Source: Microlunatus capsulatus | GTDB taxonomy: Bacteria > Actinomycetota > Actinomycetes > Propionibacteriales > Propionibacteriaceae | NCBI RefSeq assembly: GCF_017876495.1 | Contig: NZ_JAGIOB010000001.1 | Span: 3,844,001-3,908,000, forward strand | Length of the DNA: 64,000 bases | Direction of reading: 5' to 3' | Shown: one piece after another, positions 46,171 through 53,761 of the stretch | Position numbering within the stretch: position 1 is the first letter of the stretch | Layout of the letters: every line of letters begins with the position of its first letter | Position numbers and translations under genes: made by a program | The notes under the pieces: generated by a model | Told to the model about the DNA's origin: nothing | The model's input: only the letters and a program-made list of their open reading frames with translations | Databases searched by the model: none

Positions 46171-46932
46171 TCAGCCCGCCCGGTCGAGGTACAGGCTCAC
46201 GGCCAGCGCCAGCCCGGCGACGGCGACGCCCACCCGCAGCGGCGTCTCGGGCAGCCGGCGGACCAGCGGCGGCCCCAGCGTCGAGCCGATCACCGCCCCG
46301 ACGACCAGCGGCGGCACGGCCCACCAGGCGACGGTGCCGGTCACGGCGAAGATGACCGCGGCCGTGGTGTTCGCCGCCCCCACCACGACGCTGCGCAGGG
46401 CCGCCAGCCTGGCCATCCGGTCCGGCAGCACGGCGCCGAACGTGGCCAGCAGCAGCACCCCCGCGGCGGCGCCGAAGTAGCCGCAGTAGACGGTCACCGC
46501 GCCGACGACGGCCAGCACCGCCGGGTGCCGCTCGTGCAGCCGGCCCGCGTGCCAGCGGCGCAGCCACGGCCGCAGCAGCAGCACCACCGAGCCGAAGGCG
46601 ACCAGCCAGGGCACCACCCGCTCGAACACCCCGGGGGGCAGCCGGAGCAGCAGCAGGGCGCCGGCCGCCCCGCCGACGACCCCGATGCCGCCGAAGGTGA
46701 GCATCCGTCGTCGCTGGCCCACCAGCTCGGGCCGGGCGGAGGCGACGCCGCCCAGCGTCACCCCGGTCAGCGCGACGGAGTTGGTGACGTTCGCCGTCAG
46801 CGGCGGCACGCCCAGGGCCAGCAGCACGGGGAAGGACACCAGCGAGGCGAGCCCGGCGGCGTAGCCGACCACCCCCGAGCCGATGCCGGCCAGCAGCAGC
46901 ACGCCCGCGCGGAGCACGTCGTCCGGGCTCAC
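46171..46932 (-). CDS. TauE/SafE family membrane permease
   Basis: Encodes 253 residues from a GTG with GAGGAGGG upstream. About eight helices are visible in two similar halves, each starting with a conserved pattern (AGIGSGVVGYAAG ... NVTNSVALTGVT and GYFGAAAGVLLLATFG ... NTTAAVIFAVTG). The family moves sulfite, sulfoacetate or other small anions. No sulfur genes are nearby. It converges on dnaE2 after eight bases and is divergent from the next gene. Confidence 0.88.
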   Translation of the reverse strand: MSPDDVLRAGVLLLAGIGSGVVGYAAGLASLVSFPVLLALGVPPLTANVTNSVALTGVTLGGVASARPELVGQRRRMLTFGGIGVVGGAAGALLLLRLPPGVFERVVPWLVAFGSVVLLLRPWLRRWHAGRLHERHPAVLAVVGAVTVYCGYFGAAAGVLLLATFGAVLPDRMARLAALRSVVVGAANTTAAVIFAVTGTVAWWAVPPLVVGAVIGSTLGPPLVRRLPETPLRVGVAVAGLALAVSLYLDRAG

Positions 46933-47045
46933 GTGCGCACGCCCTCCTCGGACCGTCGGCGCCGTCGGCGGGCGCCGGGGCGGTCGGCGTCCATCCTCGG
47001 CCACGCCGGCGGCGCCGAGCCGCGACGCGCGGCAGAGTGGGACGC

Positions 47046-47405
47046 GTGACCGACCTCCTGCTGCTCGTCCTCTACCTCTCCGCCGGCATCGCCGCGGCCT
47101 GGGAGGCCCGCCGCAAGGGCTACGACGACCGGCTCTTCCTGGTGCTCGGCGTCGTGCTGGGGCCGATCGCCCTGCTGGGGATGCTGCTGCTCCGCGCGCG
47201 ACCGCTGCAGGTGGGCACCGTGGTCCGGCCCGCCGCCCCGATCGCGCTCGACGACGGCCGCCGCATCCGCCCCACGCACGTGTCCGTGGTCCGTGAGGTC
47301 GCGGTGCTCGACGGGGTGCAGGTCTGCCGGATCACGGCCCCCGACGGCGGTCCCCACTGGGTCGCCCAGGAGGCCCTGACGCGCGTCCGCGGACGCGGGG
47401 TTTGA
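47046..47405 (+). CDS. Small membrane protein of unknown function
   Basis: Encodes 119 residues from the GTG at 47046; CAGAGT (47033-47038) ends seven bases upstream, so the message is probably leaderless. An earlier in-frame GTG at 47037 is less likely because it overlaps that -10. Two membrane helices (about 4-18 and 29-50) precede a soluble part with RRIRPTHVSVVREVAVLDGVQVCRI. No family function is recognised. Confidence 0.6.
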   Translation: MTDLLLLVLYLSAGIAAAWEARRKGYDDRLFLVLGVVLGPIALLGMLLLRARPLQVGTVVRPAAPIALDDGRRIRPTHVSVVREVAVLDGVQVCRITAPDGGPHWVAQEALTRVRGRGV

Positions 47406-47448
47406 CGCGGGTCGGGAGCGGGTAACCCACCATGCCGACCTCTCGACC

Positions 47449-47462
47449 TGGGAACGTTCCCA
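47449..47462. promoter_or_regulatory. LacI-type operator O1 (perfect palindrome)
   Basis: TGGGAACGTTCCCA, extended to a perfect 16-bp palindrome at 47448-47463, has the central CG of LacI-family sites. It lies about 200 bases before the sugar-binding protein gene. Near-identical sites occur at 53763 and 57774, and a LacI-family gene lies at 51698. Confidence 0.8.
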
Positions 47463-47547
47463 GAGCCCGCCGAGCACTTCTCCGGCCCTGACCAGAGGCC
47501 GTTTCAGGCTCAGCCGGACCTGTGCGGACGACACGGCCGGTCGCCGC

Positions 47548-47576
47548 TTGTCACTGCTGCGGCGCTGGACTACGTT
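47548..47576 (+). promoter_or_regulatory. Promoter of the sugar-binding protein gene
   Basis: TTGTCA (47548-47553) and TACGTT (47571-47576) are 17 bases apart, placing the start of transcription near 47583 and giving an 80-base leader. Operator O1 lies about 85 bases upstream of this -35. A weaker pair (TTGACG 47402, TAACCC 47423) just before O1 is an alternative. Confidence 0.6.
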
Positions 47577-47662
47577 CCCCCTGGAACCGATGCCACCCGA
47601 CCGGGGACCGCGGTTCCGCGTGGTCGCGACGGCGCGACCACGACCTGAGGAGAGGAACCGCG

Positions 47663-49042
47663 GTGAAGAAGAGCACGAGGACGCTGCTCGCTCTCGGTCT
47701 GGCCACGAGCCTGGGACTGATGAGCGCCTGCGGCGGGGGCGGTGACGCCGGCTCCGACGAGTCGGCCGACACGGGCCCCGCTTTCACGACCAACGCCACC
47801 GGGGACCTGAGCGCCTGGGGCTTCGAGAACGCCGACGAGGTCGGCACGTCGCGCCTGGACTACGCGAAGCAGAAGCTGAACGGCGTCAGCATCAAGATCG
47901 ACGCGACGGCCTTCGACGCGCAGAAGTTCACGACCCGTGCGGCCAGCGGCGAGGTTCCCGACGTCGTGCAGATGGACCGGCGCCTCGTCGGCACCTACGC
48001 GGCGCAGGGCCTGATCCGCCCGCTCGACACCTGCTTCTCGGCCCACGGGGTCGACCCGAAGAGCCAGTACTACCCCTCCGTCGTGGACGACGTCACCTAC
48101 GACCAGAAGCTGTGGGCGGTGCCGCAGTTCTACCAGCCGCCGGCCATCATCCTGAACCAGCGCGTGATGGAGAAGGCCGGCGTGACCGCGGCCGACATCG
48201 ACACCTCCAAGCCCGACGCACTGCTCGCGGCGGCCGGCAAGATGTACGTGGCCAGCGGGGGCAACCCCGAGACGCTGGGCTTCGACCCGGTGGCGACCGG
48301 CCAGTCCGAGCTGTGGATCCTCGGCCTCGGCGGCCAGCTGATCGACGCCGAGGGCGTCCCGACGTTGGACAACCCGGCCAACGCCAAGGCGCTCAGCTTC
48401 CTCAAGCAGCTGATGGACGCCCAGGGCGGCTACGCGAAGGTCAAGAGCTTCACCGACTCCTTCGACACCTTCGGCGAGAAGAACCAGTACGTCGCCGACC
48501 AGGTGGGGGCCCAGGTCAACGCCCAGTGGTACGTCAACGTGCTGACGCCCTACGTCAAGGACGTGCAGATCTCGGCCGTGCCGTTCAAGAACGCCGACGG
48601 GCAGCCCTTCACCGTCGCCGGCGGCACCTCCTTCGTCATCCCGACGGCGGCGAAGAACCCCGACGCCGCGTGCGCGTGGGCGGTCAACCTGACCTCCCAG
48701 GACGCGTGGATGGCGGCGGGCGCGGCGCGCGCGAAGACGATCGCCGGCACCCCGGGCGCCATCAACACCGGGCTCTTCACCGGCTCACCGGCGGCCGACC
48801 AGGCCATCCGCAGCGAGTACGTCAAGGAGAGCGACAACACCGGCTTCAACGAGACCATCGCCACGTACTACGACGTGGTGAGCACGGGGAAGTCCTACGG
48901 CGCCTCGCCGGCCGGCCAGCAGATCCAGACCGAGGTGCAGAACGCCATCACCTCGACGCTGCTCGGCACCAAGGAGCCGGACGCCGCCCTCGCCGACGCG
49001 CAGACGTCGGCGATGCGGGCCTACAACCAGGTCGCCGGCTGA
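47663..49042 (+). CDS. Sugar ABC transporter substrate-binding lipoprotein
   Basis: Encodes 459 residues from a GTG behind GAGGAGAGGAA. The signal ends in a lipobox LMSAC with the lipidated cysteine at 23. The mature protein has the two-lobed CUT1 solute-binding pattern (KQKLNGVSIKIDATAFDAQKFTTRAASGEVPDVVQMD; ending NQVAG). Two tryptophan-rich stretches may stack against a sugar. It should deliver substrate to the permeases encoded convergently at 49506-51442. Operator O1 upstream suggests control by the local LacI protein. Confidence 0.9.
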   Translation: MKKSTRTLLALGLATSLGLMSACGGGGDAGSDESADTGPAFTTNATGDLSAWGFENADEVGTSRLDYAKQKLNGVSIKIDATAFDAQKFTTRAASGEVPDVVQMDRRLVGTYAAQGLIRPLDTCFSAHGVDPKSQYYPSVVDDVTYDQKLWAVPQFYQPPAIILNQRVMEKAGVTAADIDTSKPDALLAAAGKMYVASGGNPETLGFDPVATGQSELWILGLGGQLIDAEGVPTLDNPANAKALSFLKQLMDAQGGYAKVKSFTDSFDTFGEKNQYVADQVGAQVNAQWYVNVLTPYVKDVQISAVPFKNADGQPFTVAGGTSFVIPTAAKNPDAACAWAVNLTSQDAWMAAGAARAKTIAGTPGAINTGLFTGSPAADQAIRSEYVKESDNTGFNETIATYYDVVSTGKSYGASPAGQQIQTEVQNAITSTLLGTKEPDAALADAQTSAMRAYNQVAG

Positions 49043-49065
49043 GCACCAGCCGCGACTGAAGGCCT

Positions 49066-49101
49066 CGAGCGGCCCCGGACCTGCTGGTCCGGGGCCGCTC
49101 G
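49066..49101 (+). terminator. Strong terminator after the binding-protein gene
   Basis: CGAGCGGCCCCGGACC (49066-49081) pairs perfectly with GGTCCGGGGCCGCTCG (49086-49101), a 16-pair stem with a TGCT loop, 23 bases after the stop. Confidence 0.9.
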
Positions 49102-49184
49102 CGCGTCCGGGACCGGCACCCCCGCCGGGACGCGGCGGGCCGTGCGGGTAGACAAGGGGGCAGACCGAGCACAGGAGGCTGGAC

Positions 49185-49388
49185 ATGAGCGAGACCCCGA
49201 TGGACGACCCGCGCGCGATGGACGAGGAGGAGCTGGCCGAGGTGGACCTGCCCCCGGGTCCGGCCGACCCCTCGCTGGGGTCGGAGACGACCACCGAGGA
49301 CAGCTACGCGCAGGGGAGCACCAACGACCCCGACGGCGCCCACCGCGACGAGCCCGCGGGCGAGGACTACGCCGGCAGCGGGTTCTGA
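49185..49388 (+). CDS. Small acidic, probably disordered protein
   Basis: Encodes 67 residues from an ATG behind AGGAGG. The composition is dominated by aspartate, glutamate, proline, glycine and serine, with no hydrophobic core (MDEEELAEVDLPPGPADPSLGS). Ending in EDYAGSGF, it resembles small conserved acidic proteins of actinobacteria with no known role. It has its own terminators on each side and sits between the two halves of the transporter. Confidence 0.6.
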   Translation: MSETPMDDPRAMDEEELAEVDLPPGPADPSLGSETTTEDSYAQGSTNDPDGAHRDEPAGEDYAGSGF

Positions 49389-49404
49389 CCCGCTGGACCC
49401 CCGC

Positions 49405-49451
49405 ACGACGACGACCCTCCCGCAGCCCGGCTGCGGGAGGGTCGTCGTCGT
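49405..49451. terminator. Very strong hairpin between convergent genes
   Basis: A perfect 21-pair stem (49405-49425 with 49431-49451) and five-base loop CCCGG. Its inner part is CCCTCCCGCAG/CTGCGGGAGGG and its outer part a run of ACG/CGT triplets. It serves both the acidic protein gene and the convergent permease operon. Confidence 0.92.
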
Positions 49452-49478
49452 GGTGGGGGGTGCCGGCCCTGCGTCGCC

Positions 49479-49528
49479 CTCAGCCCTTGCGCCCCTGCGT
49501 GGCTCTCAGCCCTTGCGCCCCTGCGTGG
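49479..49528. repeat. Tandem 24-bp duplication at the permease 3' end
   Basis: The 24 bases starting CTCAGCCCTTGCGCCC occur at 49479-49502 and again at 49505-49528, a period of 26. The second copy includes the stop codon and last codons of the permease gene (GRKG). The first copy is a fresh duplicate outside the gene. Confidence 0.9.
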
Positions 49529-50462
49529 CGACGCCCTCGATGAAGTAGCGCTGGCCGAAGGCGAACAGCACGAGCATCGGCAGCGTCACCAGCAGCGAGG
49601 CGACCATGACGTACTGGTAGTCGCCCTGGCCGCCGTTGGTCGGGCTGTACTTCGTCATCGCGTAGGCGATGCCCAGCGGGACGGTGAAGTCCTCGACGCT
49701 GCCGGCGTTGAGGTAGATCAGGGCCGCCTGCAGGTTGTTCCAGCTGGACTGGAACTCGAAGAGGAACACGATGATGAACGAGGGGATGGCCAGCGGCATG
49801 GCGATCCGGCGGAACAGCCCGAAGTAGCTGGCGCCGTCCACCCGGGCGGCCTCGAAGAGCTCGCGCGGCAGGCCGAGGAAGAACTGGCGCTGCAGGAAGA
49901 TGTAGAAGGCCGAGCCGAACAGGTTGGCGCCCCACAGCGGCACGTTGGTGCCGAGGAACCCGAGGTTCTTCCAGATGAGGTACTGGGGGATCAGAGTGAC
50001 CGCGCCCGGCAGCATCATCGTCGCCAGCACCAGGCCGAACAGGAAGTTCCGCAGCGGGAACTTGAAGTAGGCGAAGCCGAAGGCCACCGCCGAGCTGGAG
50101 ACGGCGACGAAGAGCGCGGCGAGGACCGCGATCAGTACGCTGTTGCCCATCCAGCTGAGCAGCGGCAGCTGGTCCCAGACCTCGACGTAGTTGCTGGTCA
50201 GCACCGTCTCGGGGAACAGCCGGTTGTCGAAGACCTGCCCGCGGGGCTTGAGGCTCGCCGCGAGCAGCCACACGAACGGGTAGAGGAACAGCAGCGAGAA
50301 GGCGATGAGCGCGACCCACAGCAGGACCTTCGCGACGACGCTCTTGGGCCTGTACCAGCGGTTGACCGGGCGCCGGGCGGTGGTGGCGGAGTCGGCGACG
50401 GCGAGGCCGACGGCCTGGGCCGGTGCGGGCACGGTGCCCGAGGTGGGCTGGGTCACCGACAT
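49506..50462 (-). CDS. Sugar ABC transporter permease (MalG type)
   Basis: Encodes 318 residues from an ATG overlapping the stop of the upstream permease gene (TGATG). Six helices follow a disordered N-terminus. The EAA loop that contacts the ATPase reads EAARVDGASYFGLFRRIAMPLAIP, as in CUT1 inner-membrane subunits. It pairs with the MalF-type partner. No ATPase gene is in the window, so a shared MsiK-like ATPase encoded elsewhere probably powers the system. Confidence 0.93.
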   Translation of the reverse strand: MSVTQPTSGTVPAPAQAVGLAVADSATTARRPVNRWYRPKSVVAKVLLWVALIAFSLLFLYPFVWLLAASLKPRGQVFDNRLFPETVLTSNYVEVWDQLPLLSWMGNSVLIAVLAALFVAVSSSAVAFGFAYFKFPLRNFLFGLVLATMMLPGAVTLIPQYLIWKNLGFLGTNVPLWGANLFGSAFYIFLQRQFFLGLPRELFEAARVDGASYFGLFRRIAMPLAIPSFIIVFLFEFQSSWNNLQAALIYLNAGSVEDFTVPLGIAYAMTKYSPTNGGQGDYQYVMVASLLVTLPMLVLFAFGQRYFIEGVATQGRKG

Positions 50463-51442
50463 CAGTCCCGGTCTCCCTCGTAGTAGACGAAGCGGTTGCC
50501 GAAGCGGATCTGCACGGCGGTGATGAGCATGATGATGACGAAGAGCAGCCAGGCCATGGCGGCGGCGAAGCCGAAGTCGAAGGTCCGGAAGGCCTGCTGG
50601 AAGAGGTAGATGCCGTAGAACAGCGACGACTCCGGGGAGGCGTTGTTCTGGTCGCGCCAGAACAGCAGGAAGGCCTGGTCGAACACCTGGAGCGCGGCGA
50701 TGGTGAGCACGATGACGTTGAAGAAGATCGCGCTCGAGATCATCGGCACGGTGATCGTGAAGAACGTCCGGACAGGACCGGCGCCGTCGAGGGAGGCCAC
50801 CTCGTACAGCTCGCGCGGCACGTTCTTCAGCGCGGCCAGGAAGATCACCATGGTCCCGCTGACGCCCCAGAGCGTCATCAGGACGATCGAGGGCTTGACC
50901 CACGAGGGGTCGATCAGCCACTGCGGGCCCTCGATGCCGATCAGCCCCAGGCCCTGGTTGATGGCGCCGGTGTTGCCGTTGAGGAGCAGGAAGAACACCG
51001 CGGCGGTGGCCACCGACGGCGTCATCTTCGGCAGGTAGTACAGGGTGCGGAAGATCCCGGCGCCGCGGCCCACCTTGTTCAGCAAGGCGGCCAGCAGCAG
51101 GGCGAAGACGATCTCCAGCGGCACGGCCATGACCGCGTAGAACAGCGTGTTCTTCAGCGAGAGCGCGACCTTCGGGTCGTCGATCAGCGCCTGGTAGTTC
51201 GCCAGGCCCGCGGGCCGCGTCGTGTTCTTCGCCAGGTTGTAGTAGCTGAAGGAGATGTAGAGGCTGTAGGCCATCGCGCCCAGGGTGAAGACCAGGAAGC
51301 CGATGATCCAGGGCGAGATGAACAGGTACCCGGCGATGGCCTCGCGCTTGTTGTACTTCCGGCTCTTGATGACGCTGGTGTCGCGGGGTGGTCGTCGGCC
51401 GCCGCGGTCGCCCGCCCGGGGCTCCCGGGTGAGGACGGCCAT
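50462..51442 (-). CDS. Sugar ABC transporter permease (MalF type)
   Basis: Encodes 326 residues from an ATG. A basic leader (SRKYNKREAIAGYLFISPWIIGF) opens into six helices. The EAA loop reads EVASLDGAGPVRTFFTITVPMISS, typical of CUT1 sugar importers. It is the first gene of the two-permease operon read from a promoter at 51551-51579, divergent from the LacI-family gene. The binding protein lies in the opposite orientation 1.4 kb downstream. Confidence 0.93.
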   Translation of the reverse strand: MAVLTREPRAGDRGGRRPPRDTSVIKSRKYNKREAIAGYLFISPWIIGFLVFTLGAMAYSLYISFSYYNLAKNTTRPAGLANYQALIDDPKVALSLKNTLFYAVMAVPLEIVFALLLAALLNKVGRGAGIFRTLYYLPKMTPSVATAAVFFLLLNGNTGAINQGLGLIGIEGPQWLIDPSWVKPSIVLMTLWGVSGTMVIFLAALKNVPRELYEVASLDGAGPVRTFFTITVPMISSAIFFNVIVLTIAALQVFDQAFLLFWRDQNNASPESSLFYGIYLFQQAFRTFDFGFAAAMAWLLFVIIMLITAVQIRFGNRFVYYEGDRD

Positions 51443-51550
51443 CAGGCCCCGCTCCGGCTGCGCACTGCGGCGTGCTCACGCCCCGTCGTCTCGACGCTCG
51501 ACACCCCGGTGACTCCTTCTGGGACGTGTGGCATCGTCACCACGACGGCG

Positions 51551-51579
51551 ACTCTAGGTGCTGCCCCAGGGGAGTGCAA
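51551..51579 (-). promoter_or_regulatory. Promoter of the permease operon
   Basis: On the minus strand TTGCAC (51579-51574) and TAGAGT (51556-51551) are 17 bases apart. A degenerate operator-like TGGGACGTGTGGCA (51520-51533) lies just downstream of the expected start site and matches 10 of 14 positions of TGGGAACGTTGCCA. Confidence 0.6.
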
Positions 51580-51697
51580 GGAAGTCGCAGGTGTCGTCAG
51601 CACGAGCCAGGCGTACCCACCCCGGTCGCCTCCGAAACCCCTGGTCCTGCTCCATCCGCACGCACCGGACGGCGTCGTCCGAGGGGAGAGCCACCTG

Positions 51698-52735
51698 ATG
51701 AGCACACCTCCCCGACCCGGCCCGGCCCGCCGGAGGGCGACGCTCAAGGACGTGGCCCGGGCGGCCGGCGTCTCCCAGTCGACCACCTCCCGCGCGCTCT
51801 CGGGCGAGGGCTACGTCGCCGCCGCCGTCCGCGAGCGGGTGCGCGACACCGCCGAGCGGCTGGGCTACGTGCCGCACGCGATGGCCCGCGGGCTGCGCAC
51901 CCAGGTGAGCCGGTCCGTCGGCGTCGTCGTCTCCGACCTGCGCAACACCTTCTACGCCGACCTGGCCGCGGGCGTCGCCGCCCGGGCCCGGGCGCACGGC
52001 TACACCGTCCTGCTGGTCGACGACCAGGGATCGGCCGACGACGAGCTGGCCGCGGCCCGCACCTTCGTCTCCACCCGGACGGCCGGCGTCGTCGTCACCC
52101 CGGTCTCGGCCGCCGTCACCGACTACCTGCTGGACCAGGGCATCCCCGTCGTCGAGGCCGACCGGCAGTTTTCGCCCGGTCGCTGCGACGCGGTGGTGGT
52201 GGACAACCACCACGTCGCCCGCCGGGTCACCGAGCACCTCCTCGACCTCGGCCACCGGCGGGTGGCCCTGCTGGTGGACGAGACCGACTGGACGACGGGG
52301 GCCGAGCGGGCCCGCGGGTACGCCGACGCGCTGGCGGGGGCCGGGCTGCCCGTCGACCCCGGCCTGCTGGTCCCGGTCGGCTGGGACGTCGACGGCGCCC
52401 GGCGGGCGGCGGTCGCCCTGCTCACCCGCCGCGAGCGGCCGACCGCCCTCTTCGCCGCGAACAACGTGCTGGCCGAGGGGGTGTGGCGCGCCGTCGGCGA
52501 CCTCGGGCTCGCCGTGCCCGAGGACGTCAGCCTCGTCTCCTTCGACGACGCCCGCTGGATGAGCATGGTCAGCCCCGGGATGACCGCGGTCGCCCAGGAC
52601 GTGGTGGCGCTGGGGGCGGCCGCGCTCGACCTGCTGCTGGCCCGCGTCGCCGTCCCCGACGCCGAGCCGCGCACCGTCGTGCTCGAGGCCGAGATCAGGC
52701 CGCGCGGCTCGACGGCCGCCCCGCGCCCCACCTGA
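51698..52735 (+). CDS. LacI-family transcriptional regulator
   Basis: Encodes 345 residues from an ATG behind GAGGGGAGAG. The helix-turn-helix TLKDVARAAGVSQSTTSRALSG (15-36) and hinge are followed by a periplasmic-binding-like domain (SVGVVVSDLRNTFYADLAAGV; HRRVALLVDE; TALFAANNVLAEGVWRAV). It is divergent from the permeases and is the best candidate to bind the three TGGGAACG operators in this region. The inducer is presumably the imported sugar or an early product. Confidence 0.92.
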   Translation: MSTPPRPGPARRRATLKDVARAAGVSQSTTSRALSGEGYVAAAVRERVRDTAERLGYVPHAMARGLRTQVSRSVGVVVSDLRNTFYADLAAGVAARARAHGYTVLLVDDQGSADDELAAARTFVSTRTAGVVVTPVSAAVTDYLLDQGIPVVEADRQFSPGRCDAVVVDNHHVARRVTEHLLDLGHRRVALLVDETDWTTGAERARGYADALAGAGLPVDPGLLVPVGWDVDGARRAAVALLTRRERPTALFAANNVLAEGVWRAVGDLGLAVPEDVSLVSFDDARWMSMVSPGMTAVAQDVVALGAAALDLLLARVAVPDAEPRTVVLEAEIRPRGSTAAPRPT

Positions 52736-52761
52736 GCCCGCGCGCCGGACGTCAGCGTCGG

Positions 52762-53559
52762 TCAGCGCGGCTCCGGGTCGAGCCGACCGGCCGGGGTGCG
52801 GACCGGCACCCGCGGTGCCCAGCGGGCCAGCCGCGCCCGACCGCGGTCGTCCAGCCCGTCGTCGGTGACCAGGCCGTCCACCGCGTCCCAGCCCGCGACG
52901 TGCACCGGGGCGCGGGCGCCCAGCTTGCCGGCGTCGGCCACCACCAGCACCTGCGCGGCGGCGGCCAGCAGGGTGCGTTTGGTCGCGGCCTCGGTGGCGT
53001 CGTGGCAGGAGAGCCCGTCGGCGCGCAGCGCCGAGGCGGACAGCACGGCGAGGTCGACGGCCAGGCCGGCCAGCTGGGCGCAGGTCTCGGGGCCGCCGAA
53101 GGAGCGGGTGGGAGCGTGGTACCCGCCGCCCAGGCCCACGAGGGTGAGGTCGTCGCGGTCGGCGCAGGCGGCCATCACGGGGACCGAGTGCGTCACCACG
53201 GTGAGCCCGCCCGGCAGCCGGCGGGCCACCTGCTCGACGGTCGTGCCCGCGTCCAGGGCGACCACGGCTCCCGGGCCGACGAGCTCGCCGGCCAGCAGCC
53301 CCGCGGCGAGGGCGCCGACCTGCTCCTTGGCCGCGGCGGCCGCGACCGCCCGCGTGACGAAGGGGGCGCCGTCGGGACGGCGGGCGCCGCCCACCACGCG
53401 CAGCACGAGGCCCTGCTCGGCCAGCTGGTCGAGGTCGCGGCGGACCGTCATGTCCGAGACGCCCAGCTCCGCGGCGACCGACCGCGACGCGACGTAGCCC
53501 TGCTGCTCCACCCGGCGGCGCAGCTCGTCGCGCCGGACCGCTGCCTCCCGGTACCGCAC
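52762..53559 (-). CDS. DeoR-family transcriptional regulator
   Basis: Encodes 265 residues from a GTG. The N-terminal DeoR helix-turn-helix (about 8-60) has RRDELRRRVEQQGYV and ELGVSDMTVRRDLDQLAEQG. The C-terminal sensor domain (about 80-235) includes ALDAGTTVEQVARRLP and KRTLLAAAAQVLVVADAGKLG, which bind phosphorylated sugars. It is divergent from the MBL-fold gene. A 9-bp inverted repeat in the gap is its likely operator. Together with the LacI protein, it gives the locus two sugar inputs. Confidence 0.92.
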   Translation of the reverse strand: MRYREAAVRRDELRRRVEQQGYVASRSVAAELGVSDMTVRRDLDQLAEQGLVLRVVGGARRPDGAPFVTRAVAAAAAKEQVGALAAGLLAGELVGPGAVVALDAGTTVEQVARRLPGGLTVVTHSVPVMAACADRDDLTLVGLGGGYHAPTRSFGGPETCAQLAGLAVDLAVLSASALRADGLSCHDATEAATKRTLLAAAAQVLVVADAGKLGARAPVHVAGWDAVDGLVTDDGLDDRGRARLARWAPRVPVRTPAGRLDPEPR

Positions 53560-53634
53560 GGCCCGCTCCTCTCCCGCCCGTGACCCGGGCCGCCGGGGTC
53601 CCGAACGGCCCCTCGGCGAGTGTCCTAGACTGGC

Positions 53635-53662
53635 GAGAAGTGTTCAACTCTGCACACTTCTC
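53635..53662. promoter_or_regulatory. Inverted repeat, probable DeoR operator
   Basis: GAGAAGTGT (53635-53643) is mirrored by ACACTTCTC (53654-53662) with ten bases between. A TAGACT -10-like element on the plus strand at 53626-53631 and a minus-strand TTGAAC-N17-GACACT pair overlap it, so binding could affect both the DeoR gene and the MBL gene. Confidence 0.65.
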
Positions 53663-53761
53663 CGCCGTGCCCGGCGGGCCGCCGCACCCCGCGGATTCTC
53701 GCCCGTCCGACCGGCTGACCCACCCGCCCGACCACCCCGACCGAGAGAGCCCGGCACCCCT

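Noticed and set aside
42679-47049. A 1456-codon open frame on the plus strand and similar very long frames opposite dnaE2 and sdhA
   Set aside because: High GC makes stop codons rare in all frames; these overlap clear genes and encode arginine/alanine/proline-rich sequence with no family features.
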